64,000 nt of DNA from Maylandia zebra (lineage: Eukaryota > Chordata > Actinopteri > Cichliformes > Cichlidae): positions 31,128,547 through 31,192,546 of the forward strand of contig NC_135179.1 of NCBI RefSeq assembly GCF_041146795.1. Reading direction: 5' to 3'. Shown here piece by piece: positions 1 through 13,100 of this stretch. The notes below the pieces were generated by a model. It searched no databases. It saw only the letters and a program-made list of their open reading frames with translations, and had not been told where the DNA came from. The number at the start of each line of letters is the position of its first letter. The stretch's first letter is position 1. A program made the position numbers and the translations under genes.

Positions 1-1513
1 AGTAATGTTAATCAAGATGAGCCATTGTTGGGGATTGAGTCTGTTTAACTCTGGGACCATTAACAGATGAATAATGACAAAAAGAGGCCTTTCTCATTTC
101 CTAAATCGCCTGCTGTGATGTAAAAGCAACAAATCCTTTTGCTGCAATTTCAGCCAGAAGGATGTAATGAAATATCCAGTAGGTGTACATAAATCACAAC
201 AGTTAAGTGATCTTACTCTACCTGCTCCTAGGCTAATAGCTTTGCCTATTTACAGGCAACAGAATTCGAAAAAGTGACAGTGGCAGGAAATAAATTACTG
301 TACTACTTTAGAAAACTAGGCTTCATTGAAAACAACCTTTTGTAAAAATTTCTGAACAAATGATGGAAATCTGAGAAACCTATATTAATTTCAAGGAGAT
401 TGTAATGATGGCGACAAACAGAAACAGGAGACGTGTCTGGATAAGAAGAAACAGGGAGAAATTAAGTGGTAATGAGCTATTTTCTCTTTCTTAGTAATAT
501 TAAAAAAAATGAAGTTGACAGCTTTCTTTGGGAAGAATGGTCCAGAGACAGTGGACTTCAACGAAGATAGCCTGAATCGTTAAAGTACACTACAAAAAGA
601 CATTGAAATTCACAAAACTGATTTTTACAATCTGGACCATAGTCAGTAATGTAATACCAGTGGTTGGGGTTTTTTTTTGTTGCCACTATTATTAAATTAA
701 ATTACTAAATCCACCACATATAATTTTTGTAAAATGAAATTCTGTAACCACACATGTACAGCTTTTACAGTAAAGATTTATGTAAGTATGTCTTAAGTCA
801 TGGCAGTAGTTCATGATGAAAAACCACCAGTTCCCAAACAGGAAAGGCCTGATTTAGAAATAGAAATGGACAGAAAAGGATGGGAGGAGAAAGGATGAGC
901 AGATGTAGGATGGAAAAGAGATGCAGTCCCGGCTCCATCTCTCCCTCCTACAGTCAAGATCTCTGAGAGACACAAATTACATTCCAGTTTGACACCAAAA
1001 CAGGCCAAGTCGACGTTATGCTCTGATGCCTTGCGTCAGAGTAAAAAACACACACACACAGTCACACAAACTGTCTGCAGCACAGTAATTCAATTAGACC
1101 AGCACTTGCTAAATAGGCTTATCTGAAGAGCGCAAGCTTGTTACATGACACCCTTAAGCCCCTGTCTCTGTGTGTGTGCGTGCATGCGTGTGTGCATGTG
1201 TGTTTGTTTGTGTGTGTAAGACAGAGAGAGACAGAAAAATATAAAAAAGGGCTGAGAAACCACAAAATGTGAACAGATATGAAGTCAAAATCTTCAAAAA
1301 ATGTATTATTTTAATTATGTAGCAACGGATCACAATCATCTGAAGGTGTTTTACACTGTAAGCGAGATCTTGTAACAAAACCATGAAACGAAACCACACC
1401 TGATGTAGTTCTCCCTGTGTATGGCTCGATTCTCCAGCTTCTTCCTAGAGTCATGTTAACTTAATGAGTGAAAGGTGTGAATGTGACTGTGAATGATTGT
1501 CTTCTCTTTCAGG
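1..1513. other. AT-rich non-coding flank, possibly intronic
   Basis: No confident exon is visible apart from a weak candidate near 394-468 on the plus strand. That candidate is a basic, Arg/Lys-rich stretch followed by a GTAATG donor-like site, and its phase could join the exon at 1514. A GT-rich microsatellite tract lies at about 1162-1222. I see no RNA gene or regulatory element that I can support. Confidence 0.4.
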
Positions 1514-1676
1514 CCCGGAACAGACTAATCACCTTTCCAAGGTGCAGCCCGCCTCTCACCCTATGACAGCTCGGACAGGTTTCAGCCAGAAGGTGGCGGA
1601 GCACCATTCCAGATCATCTCAGCCCAGCGTTACCCTACTTCTCTTACTAATAATTGTAGTTCTACTACAATATTGA
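1514..1676 (+). CDS. Terminal exon encoding a C-terminal membrane anchor (candidate vrk2 3' end)
   Basis: A pyrimidine-rich acceptor (cttctctttcag) at about 1502-1513 is followed by an open frame of about 53 codons that ends in TGA at 1674-1676. The peptide is polar and Ser/His/Gln-rich, then ends in a run of Leu, Ile and Val (SVTLLLLLIIVVLLQY), which is the pattern of a tail-anchored protein with only one or two residues after the membrane segment. In human, CCDC85A and VRK2 are neighbours at 2p16, and VRK2 isoform A is a kinase with a C-terminal ER/nuclear-envelope anchor. The position next to a ccdc85a-like gene makes vrk2 the first candidate. The identity is inferred from synteny and topology only, and no kinase-domain exon is inside the window. 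Confidence 0.4.
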
Positions 1677-1885
1677 GTGACTATTTGGTTTTGGCATTAT
1701 AGTTATATATGACTATATACAAGTGATTCAAAACTTTATTACTAATTGTAATTATCTGAATGTTTTTTAAAGGTATACTATGTAATATTTTGAGGCTAAG
1801 AGAAAAAAGAGAATGTTGCACTCCACTGTTTGTGGAAGCTGTCTTGTTTCCCTGGAATGGATATCACCATCACCATTCTGTCTCA

Positions 1886-1931
1886 TTTCTGGATTTTTGA
1901 TTGAACTAAAGTTCAATCAAAAATCCAGAAA
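1886..1931. repeat. 46-bp near-perfect palindrome
   Basis: Two 22-nt arms are perfectly complementary around a 2-nt centre. They start with tttctggatttttgatt at 1886 and return as its inverse, ending at 1931. No coding potential is present. It may be the remnant of a small foldback transposon. Confidence 0.85.
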
Positions 1932-2458
1932 CACATTACATAAAAGTTATGAATTGATTTGCATATTAGTGAGGAAACTCAGTATTTAATCCCTGCCTCC
2001 CACAGATTACAATCAATAATTCTTTAGGAATTTTGTGTACAAAGCACACCTGTCCACAGAATCAGTTTCTTCCATTCCAACCTCTCCACCACCATGAGCA
2101 AGACCAAAGAGCTGTCAGAGTACATCAGACAGAAAGAAGACCAGGCTGGAAGAAGCTTTTTGAGAAGTCCATGCTACTCATCTGGTGTTGTCATTAAAGT
2201 AAAAAGTAAAGCAAACATATTCTAAGATATTCTAACAGTCTCTGAGTTTCTGTTGTCAGAAACTTGAATTTTTAACTGAAGAATCCAATACTGATGCAAA
2301 ACAGAATAATCGCCAGTAGTGATCTGAGACCTATAGACCTCACTCTATCTACCAGGAGAACAGTACCTTCAGGACTGTTCAGTATGTGTTAGTTCTAGTA
2401 CATGATTCAGCTCATGGTTTGTTAGAATGCCAGTATTTTTTCTGCACACTGACATTAG

Positions 2459-2745
2459 GGTTGGCTGTAACTCAGGAGGTAGAGCAGGTCATCTACTGAT
2501 CGGAAGGTTGGCAGTTCGATTCCTGGCTCCTCCAGTCTGCATGTCAAGTATCCTTGGGCAAGATACTAACCCCAAGTTGCTCTCCAATGCATCCATCAGC
2601 GTATGAATGTGTGTGAATGTATTTAGAAAGCATTATCTATAATGAAAGTGCTTGTGAGATTGGGTGAATGTGGCATGTTGTATAGAGCACTTTGAGTACT
2701 CCGGGAGAGTAGAAAAGCGCTCTATAAGAATCAGTCCATTTACAT
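2459..2745 (+). mobile_element. tRNA-derived SINE
   Basis: The 5' end carries Pol III-like internal boxes: an A-box region (taactcaggaggtagagc) and a B-box region (ggttggcagttcgattcc). A body with ccttgggcaagatact follows, and the 3' end has the LINE-like tail aaaagcgctctataag...ccatttac. This head-body-tail order is that of the tRNA-derived SINEs common in cichlid and other percomorph genomes (AFC-like). It is a full-length but diverged copy in non-coding DNA. Confidence 0.8.
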
Positions 2746-5700
2746 TCTTGGAGAAGCCAGTTTAGAAAGTGATATCTCTATTCTTCCCCCAAAATTTGGA
2801 AATCTTCAGATGCTCCTATTACTTAATTCATAATTTTTCTCTTTAATTAGAGAGCTTTTTATGCTTGTACAAATAATTGTGTGTTTATGAAATGGGGATG
2901 CATTTAAGGGTTAGTGTTTAATGTTTGCATTGCGTGCACCTGTGGCTTGTGTCTGTGCATGTAGCTACAAGATATATATAGATATAGATAGAGAGAGATA
3001 GAGAGAGATAGATATATAGATATATACTTATTTACACACACATCCAAAGTTGTGTGTGTAAATAAGCTTGTGTGTGATTATGTGATATGCAGCTGTGAAT
3101 GTACCTGTGTGTATTGGTATAGCTGTTTCCATGATTGGGTCTCTGCCACGCATGCTTCATTCAAGATAATAGTTTTTTTTTTAAAAAGCACAGAAAATCT
3201 TCTGATCCCCTTCTGTGCAAGAACAAAGACTTTGTAACTAACCAACCGCCATTAGACCGTACTTTGGGTTCTGGCTATTTACAGAGCCTAATGAGTTTGG
3301 CACACTCATTTTTCCCATCTGATTCAGCACAAATATAACCTGAGTTGACAGCCAGACCAGCTGGGCTCAATATAACAGCTCAAACCACTAAACAAAAGGA
3401 CTAACAGAGACATCCTACATGTGTCTATCTCAAACCAAGCAGATCCTTCAACTTCTTTTCATTTCTTTGGGGAGCAGAAGAGGGAGATAAATCTTGTGAC
3501 TAGGGCATGTGATGAGTGAAGATTATGTAATGTATATAGTATTGAAAACCCTGTGTTTTAAACATGCTCTGGGCCAGCATGTGATAGCATGATAGAAACA
3601 TGCATAACACTGCCCCCTGGGTTTTACTGTGCACAACACCGTGAATACTGGATAAGCATGCTCTTATTCTTGCTCATCCTCAAAGTGAGGTACTGCCTTC
3701 AGGTTTGGAAAAGTGAGACTCTTGGGCCATTTGGGTCAGCTGGAAAGAGAATTTGGTGTTTGCTCCCTGCAAAAGTTTGCTGACCATGTCAAAGCTGTGG
3801 AGGGCACAGTGTAAGGGATCAAAATGGGACCAGGGAGCAATCTGAAAAAGCTGTTACTTGTCCAGCTGTCTGGACAAGCCTGGGAAGAATGGGAACAGGA
3901 TATTGGCCAAATAAAATCAGGTAAGATTTTTTCTAGGTAATTCTTAGAGCTTTTTGATCATGCCTCATACTCCAGAAAAAACAATTGTATGGTCCCACTA
4001 GCTCCAGAAGAGCTTTGTCAGAACTGAGAAAAATAGCACTATTGGATTTCACAATAATAACAAGCTCGCTCAGGAGATAGCAGAAGGAGATAACAGATTT
4101 AAATCCTGTGCAATAAACCAGGGGCCAAAATAGAGCTGTGGATGCTGGATGTACATTTTATCATTTCCTAGACAAAAATACTAATACTAATAATTGGTGA
4201 TTGCAATTTTACTAACATATATTTTCCCCCTTTAGAAGAACTGTAACAGCCCTTTATATCTAGGACTAATCAATGAAATGATAAAGCTAGTTATGCTAAA
4301 ATAACTTTTCTGTTGTCATTGTAAAGTCGATAGAACTCATTCCATCCACGTTTTGACTGATAAGACAAAAAACCACTGACAATGAGAATTGTGTCACGCT
4401 AAATCAATCATGTGGTTGGAACAACACATGTTTGGGCTGCTGCATCTGTGCCATTGAGCTTGCTAGGAGCATGGGCAATATAAAAGACAAAATAACAACA
4501 AAAAACCTTAATGAAAATTTAACAACCCAATGGATGCAGCCCAAGGCTCATAAGACAAGGATCCTTATTTGCTGAAAAGATGGGTCTAAGGAAGTCGGTA
4601 GTGTGGAGATATTTTACTACTTAAGGTCTGCCAAGAAATCAAAGCACCATACAAACTGTGTCAAAAACATGTTCCTAGAAAGGCAGGTAATACCAAAATA
4701 TATTTTTTTCTATCTGAAGCATTGCCAACATGCTTTTTTTCTCATTTTCTGTTTTCTTTTTGGTGCGGCCATGAATAAATTTGAACATTGCACAGTTGAT
4801 TGTTTAGCTGCAGAATGCAATCCGTGCATAATTCCCAGAAATTTCCTCCCGTACCGTATGACATAAAAAAAACCACAGCGATATCACAAATGCAACAGAT
4901 TTTTTTTTCATGATTTATGTCATGAATAAAATATTGTGATGTAAACATGACTGAATGTGGAACATGCCAAGCACTGTCAATACTTTCTAGATGCACTGTA
5001 TATCCCTCAGAATAACAATGAATATTTACTGAAGCACAGCTCTTTTTTCCCCCTTTGAAATAGTGTAATAGGTGCTAAAAGCTCACTGTCCTACCTTAAT
5101 AAAGATGCCATAACTGCTACAGCCCACATCTGATTTTATATGATTAAATTTAAAATTGTATCATGGCATCTTCTACCCATGCAGTATGAACGAAAATAAA
5201 ATCACTATCAGTGAATAGTTGCAAATAACATATCTTTAAATGGCATTAAAATATATGACGAACTTTAAACTTGAGTATATTTATACCCAGTTATGGTTGA
5301 TTGGTTGATTGAATCTTTATTTTGAACATGTTGAAAAAGTACAACAAAATAGAATTAAAAGAGACAAATGAACAAAGAAAAACAAAAGGAAAACGAGCAA
5401 CCACAACTCCAAATAACGTTCTTGTTCTAAAAGGAGCAGGAAGAAGCATAAGCTTATTTAATCCCACCCCTTTTCCACTATCTAGTATCAATAGACTACA
5501 GAAATACCTCATTGCAATTACATTATATGTTATGTGTAATTTTTTTTTTTTTTTTTTTTTACAGTTCATTCAGTGTCATTTGTCATGATAAAGTACTGTA
5601 TCTAATATCATTTAATGTGTATATCTCTACAATTGACATACCTCAATTACAGTCCCAGTAGACAGCCTGAGGGTCACATTACATAGACACCATATACTGA

Positions 5701-7208
5701 TACCAGCATAGCAGTGCTACTATAAAGGGTGAAAATTACATAGCGCCTAGTCAATTATTTAGTGCACCAAGACTGGAGAGCAGAGAGCATATTGATGTTA
5801 ATGACCTCAATTTGTAAAGGTGCTGGCCCTTGATGGAACCTGCTTAATGAAGATTTAGACTGGCTGTAGCTCCAGCTACAACAAGAACCACAAAGACTCA
5901 TAAGTACACTTTACTCTATATTCTTTCTCTGATATGTATTTGACTTTTGATTTCTATTGATATTTTTCTATTTTTCTGTCTTGACATTTATATTGTATTC
6001 AGTATGTATAACTTTATTATGGGACTGTGTACTGTAAGTTCATTGTTACTATTGTTGGGAAAAAAAGAAAATGTATTAGCTCTCTGGACTGTACTGCTAC
6101 TCAGTTGGGAAAATCTGGAAACTTTAAATCATTTAAGAAAAAAAGCAAACTATGAAGGACACAGATACTTAGATATATATATTTCTCTGTTTAGGCCTAA
6201 CAGCTACTTATCGGTCAATTTCATATTGCAATATTGTCTAAGATATTATTTTAAATAGTATTTTAATATATTGATATGAAATTATGTTTTATACAATGTA
6301 TTTATTGTTTTTGGTTCTCTGTATCATCTTCAACCATTAACTGCATGTAAGCTTGTAAGCACTACCACAGTCGTGTCACACTCATACAAGTGTCTGTGTT
6401 TTCTTAGACTCATACGTGCTCATATCTTTAGTCACGCAAGTCTTTCTATCAGTAACAGTAAGTATAATTGGCATTGTTAGAGATATGCGTTATGTCGAAA
6501 AATACAGCAAGGAGACAAAGATAAATATGATCACTAACTAGGTTGCAAATCACAATAGTTTCGTACTGTATGTGGCACATGTACATTAAGATCACGGCTG
6601 TTGTGTTTTTTGAATGCAGCTCTGTTTCTCAAAACGTTGCAGCGCTGTGCAAAATGTAAATAAAACCAATGCAATGATTTGCAAGTCATAAAAAAAAAAA
6701 AAGAAAAAAAAAATAGACTGGCTGTGTGTAAGTTTGCAACAAGAAGTGAAGAGCTTCAGTTAAGAATTTGTATTATCCAACTGCTATAGTCCAAAGGCAT
6801 GAAGTAGACAGAAAGGAGACAGCACAAAGGAAGCAGAAGCAGAATGAATGAGCAGTAGAAGAGATAGATGATCTTAAAGAATAAGAGGATAAGAACGTTG
6901 CAGTGATCATTTCATGAACCAATCAAAGAAAAAAAAGTAGAATGAATAATAATTCTTTTATAAAATAACCAATGAATTATTTCTACTAATACTAAATAAG
7001 TCCAAACATATCCAATTTGTAGTGCAGCAACAACACTTGGATGTCACAAGGAGCTAAAACTCTGGATGTTCTTCTATCATACCACTTGAGGTAGAATGGG
7101 CAGCAAGTGCAGGTCCAGCCAACAGTCTGTAGTGACTGAAATATTTGTAAAGAATTATTTAGTTAGCATAGCATCGGTTATTAATTTATATATATATATA
7201 TATATATA
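2746..7208. other. Intergenic or intronic DNA with simple repeats and repeat fragments
   Basis: No gene is supported. The stretch holds a GATA/TATA-rich tract (about 2969-3030) and a repeat fragment at about 5286-5590 that looks like the minus-oriented 3' region of a LINE and ends in a 22-T run. An A-rich stretch at about 6690-6712 follows a sequence with retroposon-like composition. A (TA)n tract lies at about 7187-7208. Open frames here are short and lack domain content. Confidence 0.5.
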
Positions 7209-8221
7209 GCTGTCCTTCAATGCACATATTAAACAAATATGTAAGACTGCGTTCTTCCATTTGCGCAACATCTCTAAAATTAGAAATATCCTGTCTCAGA
7301 GTGATGCTGAAAAACTAGTTCATGCATTTATTACTTCCAGGCTGGACGACTGTAATTCATTATTATCAGGATGTCCAAAAAACTCGCTGAAAAGCCTTCA
7401 GCTAATCCAAAATGCTGCAGCAAGAGTCCTGACAGGGACTAGAAAGAGAGAGCATATTTCTCCTGTTTTGGCTTCCCTTCATTGGCTTCCTGTTAAATCC
7501 AGAATTGAATTCAAAATCCTGCTCCTCACATACAAGGTCTTAAATAATCAGGCCCCATCTTATCTTAATGACCTTGTAGTACCATATCACCCTATTAGAG
7601 CACTTCGCTCTCACACTGCAGGCCTACTTGTTGTTCCTAGAGTATTTAAAAGTAGAATGGGAGGCAGAGCCTTCAGTTTTCAGGTCCCTCTTCTGTGGAA
7701 CCAGCTTCCAGTTTGGATTCGGGAGACAGACACTATCTCTACTTTTAAGATTAGGCTTCAAACTTTCCTTTTTGCTAAAGCATATAGTTAGGGCTGGACC
7801 AGGTGACCCTGAATCCTCCATTAGTTATGCTGCAATAGACGTAGGCTGCCGGGGGATTCCCATGATGCATTGAGTTTTTCCTTTCCAGTCACCTTTCTCA
7901 CTCACTATGTATTAACAGACCTCTCTGCATTGAATCTGTTATTGTTATTAACCTCTGTCTCTCTTCCACAGCATGTCTTTTATCCTGTCTTCTTTCTCTC
8001 ACCCCAACCGGTCGCAGCAGATGGCCCCGCCCCTCCCTGAGCCTGGTTCTGCCGGAGGTTTCTTCCTGTTAAAAGAGAGTTTTTCCTTCCCACTGTCGCC
8101 AAAGTGCTTGCTCATAGGGGGTCATATGATTGTTGGGTTTTTCTCTGTATCTGTGAAGCGCCTTGAGGCGACTTATGTTGTGATTTGGCGCTATATAAAT
8201 AAAATTGAATTGAATTGAATT
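7209..8221 (+). mobile_element. 5'-truncated L2-clade LINE, 3' end of reverse transcriptase ORF plus 3' UTR
   Basis: An open frame runs to a stop at 7789-7791 and encodes the C-terminal part of an L2-type reverse transcriptase. Hallmarks are HAFITSRLDDCNSLLSG, LIQNAAARVLTG, LHWLPVKSRIEFK and LLLTYKVLN. The coding sequence begins immediately after a (TA)n tract and is already in frame there, so the copy is truncated exactly at the microsatellite. The 3' UTR ends with the diagnostic gcgctatataaataaaattg and short (aattg)n repeats at about 8200-8220. About 180 residues of the RT remain intact, which suggests moderate age. This is a dead copy, not a host gene. Confidence 0.9.
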
Positions 8222-10679
8222 ATGTATATATCAATGTATGTAGGTAACCAAAGTGAGGGTAATTAAAAAAACTATTTATATGCTTTTAGAGATAAACACC
8301 TGAGCACTGATAGTTTGAAGGCCCTGTTGTATCTTATTATTTACACAAATAAATATCTTATTTAGGGCCTAAACATATTTAAAAGCTCATAAAAACTTAC
8401 ACACATCACAGGTGTGCTGAAAGCTTGTGTCTCTTAAATGGGTAGAACAAGATGCCTCTGCCCCACCGCTGTGTTTCATGTATATGTATGAAAATGCTGG
8501 ACTCGAAAGGCAACAGAAAGTCATTTTGGCACCATTTTTGTGACTTTTTTGGGATGAGGCCAGCTGCATATTTGGTCAGATAATACTTTGTTTGGCTTAT
8601 TGAAGAGTGTGTTGTTGATTTCTTCACCATAGTGTGTATAATCCAGATTCATTCACTTTAAGCTTCAGCTTCCCTGCAACTCTTCCTGCAACAGCATTTC
8701 CCTCTGAATATCTACAAAGAGCATTTAACTTCATTTTAATGCCAAAAAACTCATTAAGTCTCAATTTGGAGCAAATTAAATCTTAATAAACTAAATCAGC
8801 ATTTCTGTTCCTGCCTCCTGAATTTAGTCTCCTGCAGCTAAAATTTCAGCTATGGTGACATCCGTGTTCTTAGTTAAACCATTTATAACCAGACCGGGTT
8901 TCATAGCATCCGACTCATTTTTCAGATCGATTTATTTTTTTAGGTCTATGCATCTTTTTGTTACTTGCTATTCTCTCTGAGAGCTAATAGACAGAAAACT
9001 TCTGAGGAGCTTGTGATTTTCTATACTGTAAATTCTACCAAAAGCATATGCTTTGTTCTCTTTCATAGTAGGATGTGTGAAAAGTTGTGCAGCATCTCAG
9101 TTTACAGTACAGTACATCCAGCCACTATTGTTTCCTAGTAATAGCTGAGTCAGGCATCCTGTGTCCACCTAAGGTACAAAGCTATTTCCCATGGTCTCAG
9201 CTGTAATATAGAGCACTTCCACTCAGCACAGTAGAAATCATTACTGATGCTAGACTACCACAACACAGTATTTATACAGTCATGTTTCAGTAGGAAGGGT
9301 CATGTGCACTTTGTAATGTAGTGCTAAATACAAAGACCTAACTGCAACCTTTAATGTTGTCTTACAATGGCAAAGTGATAGTGTGCATCATACTTTTTAA
9401 CTATTGTTTAAAATAACAGATTGAAAATACACAAATTAAATCAAGAACACTTCATTTTGTTCTACTTATACTAGTGCTGAACTAGTATGTCCTACAGCAG
9501 CCATGAGCGTCATTACTGAAGGCTAGAAACAAGGATCTCCCGGGAATATGAGGATTTTTAAGACAGCATTTGCCATTTTTTATGTAAACGAGCCACTGCA
9601 CAAGCAGACAGACATAGAGCATGATAAGATTTGTCACTCCCCACTGTGTCACGTGTACGTTTGACAAATCACACTTTCCTTATTTATATAGCCCTCATGC
9701 ATATTTTCAAATTAGTTATGTTCCCTCTTATTTTGAAAGGTCAGTCGCTGCTAAGCCCTGTCCATCACAACTTTTAATCCTGGCAGTGAGAACTGTGTAT
9801 AAAAAGAGATGTCTGTTTGAAACAGTTGTTTAGTTCAACCTTGAGAAATAAAGCTGAAAGACTGTACTTAAGTCACATCTTGATTGTTTGATTTAAATTC
9901 TACTACGGTGATGTACAAAATTATAAAAACATGTGCCATTGTATTTCATATACTTGGTGGTATCTGAACTGTCTACCCTGATTTAAAATGTGGCCAATTT
10001 CTGGTGTAAGATCGCCGTCTTCTGAACCTATTTTAAGACTGAGCCACTTCAGTATGGTTCTAACCACTTCCTCACTTGCCTCTGCAGTCCCCTCTGGTTC
10101 TCCTACTGTGTGTCAAAACCTAATTTCATTTTGGATGTAGGGAGGCAGGTTTGGGCAGGAGATAAACAAAGATTGTGTTATGGCCTAAAAATACATGATT
10201 TATTCATGAACTCTATGTTTTTTACAGCACAAGTGATATGCTGTAATATGAGGCAATATTCTTCTTCAGATGTTTTAGAATAAAACAGTCATAGTTTGTG
10301 TTGACAGTCTAGCCCAAGAATTCACAACATACAATCCTGTGAAATTAGAAAAATCATGAAAATGGCCTGGGTTGTACAGACATGTAAAAAAGTAATTTAG
10401 AGATTAGATAGAGCCAGTTGCTGCAGATCAAATGCATTTGATTAGTTGATCAACAAGTGTGACACCCCTCTGTCAAATCGTTTTGGCAGTTTGATCATCT
10501 GGAGTATTCAGGTGTGTGTTAATACTTTCCAGAAGAAGGTCAGACTGTAGTAGACTCCTTGAAATTCCAAAAATCCAGAGACTTGCATCTCAGACCCTAA
10601 AATCCTCAGATAGTATGTAAATCTTAAAGTTCGTGACAGTGCAATTAGAAAAAGACTGAGGAGAAAGCCTTTTCTCTCT
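8222..10679. other. Non-coding AT-rich DNA
   Basis: I see no exon, RNA gene or recognisable repeat in this stretch. The short open frames have no domain content and use AT-rich codons typical of random frames. Confidence 0.4.
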
Positions 10680-10961
10680 AAAGAGAACATGGCAGCATCA
10701 CAAAGGTTTGCAAAGTTGCATCTGAAGAAACCACAAGAGTATTCCTTTGGACAGACAACACTAGAGCATTGTGATTTGCTGGTGTGTCCTTGGGATCATT
10801 GTTCTGTTGCATGTCCCAGCTTTGGCAAAGCTGTCAGACAGATGGCCTCATATGTGACTCTAGAATACAAAGCTGCTACTACAGAGGAGATCATGCTCCA
10901 CTCATTGACTGCAGAAGAGCATTATGGAAAAGTTAAAGCTCACTGTGAAAGATTAAACTAG
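10680..10961 (+). mobile_element. DNA-transposon (Tc1-like) fragment
   Basis: A 90-codon open frame (10689-10961) includes QRFAKLHLKK and LLVCPWDHCSVACP. The same family recurs in inverted orientation and more decayed form at about 17990-18400, where its inverse complement can be recognised (for example gtgatcccaagcacagc and catctgtctgacagc). That second copy is followed by Tc1-transposase C-terminal coding sequence, so I assign this fragment to a Tc1-like element. It is not a host gene. Confidence 0.45.
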
Positions 10962-12562
10962 TCACTTCCTGCATTTTAAAACAAAATAAGAAACATTTGA
11001 ATAAATTATTGTGAAAGTAAAAAAAGTTCATCATCTTGTCTGCATCTGCCTGTAGCCTCTCTCATATCTACCATTTACGCTTTTTCGTCTCAGTCTGCAG
11101 CTCTCAACATCCTCAGCTTTGCTCTTCAGACCTTAAACCATCTGATTGTGGTGCTCTGCTCGAGTTTATTCTGCTTGCTCGGATTAGTCGTCCACTCTCT
11201 GGATACTCTGCTCAGTTCAGCAACAGTTCCCCCACTGCTCTGCACAGCCAACAACCATGGCTCAATATTCCATTTGCAACTCAAGTCCACGAGCCGCTAC
11301 GTAATTATAACAGGTGGCTAATGCGGCTAATGAGTAACTGCTAATAGTTAAGGAGCTAAATGTGCATGTGCACCAGCCAGGTTAACATTTTTTATAACTA
11401 TTTATAAATGAATGTTTTGAAAACATTTATTGACCACTAAAAATCATCCCAAAGTGTAGTTCAATATCATGAATGTTAAATACTTCAACTGTTAGTGAGG
11501 GGAGGAGCTGAACGCCCGTCTGTCTGCAGCGGTGCAGCTAGAAGATATCGATCGTTGCAAGTGAACACTGTAATATTGTATGAATTGAGTGATTTAATTT
11601 AGTATCAATTAATATGTGAGTATCGATTTTTTGGACCACCCTAGTTGATGTGAGCTTGTTGTGCCGATGCTGTTTTTCACATGCAAAGCCGACACTCAAA
11701 AACACAGAGAAACAACTAAACCAAAGAGTCACAAGGGAGGACTTTGGAATATTTAATGGAAGCCAAAATTAAGTCAAGCTTAAAAGCCAAGCCAATGCAT
11801 TTCAAATCCGCTCAGCTGTTTCAAAGAATGTCATGAGTCCTTTTGCTGTCAAAAATTGAAGGGGCCTGTGCAGTGTGCATGTGGAAAAATTCCACGTGAG
11901 CGTTTCAGAAGAGCTGAGCAGCTGTCAGATGTGAGCTAATAAAAATGAATGGGTACAAAGTCACACTTACCTGTGTCCCTGCATGCATACTACACTATAT
12001 ATACATGCATGTTAAACTCTCTTTATTTGTTTCCATGCCTAAATACTGTCTACTCATCCTTCAGCTGTCACTGTGTGCGCATGTGCATCCAAACATGTAT
12101 GTGCGACTATAATTGTAGGTCTAGCTCATAGGCCACGTCTAAACCTAGCTAAGTCCTCAGCAGTTTCTATGAGTTAACTCAGTCTTGTGTTTCCTTGAAC
12201 CAAGGTCATCCATTACTGTGACTTTACACTTAAGAGTTTGGGAGTACCACAGCATAGAAAGTCCATGAGCAGTCCATTAGTTTGTATAATCTTTTATACT
12301 GAAAGATTATAAAATAATGAGAATTTATCTCTACAAATTCTCACTTCCATTCTCCACTTCCTGAACTGTTTTGATATTGCATCAGTTTTTGGTCAACTGA
12401 GTTATTGTTAATAAAAGTATTACATGTGCTTCTTTCTGTTTTTTAATTATATTAGCAACTAAAAGCTTGTTGTTATAAATACAAACTTCCCAGAGAACAC
12501 TGGCAAATAAGCCGTAAGTTAATATTTTTTCATTTAACTTACATTGAAAGGCTCAATTTTTA
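10962..12562. other. Non-coding DNA
   Basis: No gene is supported. One frame at 11036-11344 is open for 102 codons but has no recognisable domain and no splice context. Confidence 0.4.
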
Positions 12563-12650
12563 ATATATCGTTAGCTTCATAGCATAAGTGCCTAAGTCAT
12601 TGACTTAGTCAAATGACTTAGGCAATTATGCTATCAAGCTAACGATATGT
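12563..12650. repeat. Long imperfect hairpin (arms about 38 nt)
   Basis: The left arm ends at about 12601 and the right arm begins at about 12612. The arms share atatcgttagctt, atagcataa and gcctaagtcatt in inverted orientation with about three mismatches around a 10-nt loop. It is non-coding and is likely a foldback or MITE relic. Confidence 0.8.
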
Positions 12651-12949
12651 AAAGATATACAAAAATGAATCTGAATCACAAATAATATAAATGAAAGGTG
12701 GAATATGGGAGTAGAAGCCTGGTTGAAAATTATTAAAATGGTCAAGTAAAAAAAAGCATTAGATCAAATAGACTAAGGTGTATTTACATAACAAATCTTC
12801 TATATGCCTATTAGGTTTTAACAATCTGAAGGAATACGTTAAAAAATAATATACTGAGATGATGGCAAACAAATACTAAAGCATTGATATCAGCTATGTA
12901 GTTCCTTTACATATCTATATTATTGCTAATATATATTGTAATATATCTA

Positions 12950-13051
12950 TATCACTGAAGAACTTCTGCATGGATGCAAACTGCATTTCGTTGCCCTGTA
13001 CCTGTGCATGTGCAATGACAATAAAGTTTAATTCTATTCTATTCTATTCTT
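12950..13051 (+). mobile_element. Non-LTR retrotransposon 3' terminus with (ATTCT)n tail
   Basis: The segment contains gcaaactgcatttcgttgcc and gtgcaatgacaataaagttt, followed by a short run of attct repeats at about 13031-13050. This arrangement is the 3' end of a CR1/L2-group LINE or a SINE mobilised by one. The copy is strongly 5'-truncated. Confidence 0.6.
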
Positions 13052-13100
13052 TATCTTGTTGCTTTAATAGGCACACCGCTAACATGGACTCCAAACAGTA

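Noticed and set aside
1401-1444. Minus-strand micro-exon (AG...GT flanked) as a further ccdc85a exon
   Set aside because: The translation does not match the known CCDC85 C-terminal region, and short AG/GT-bounded stretches occur by chance.
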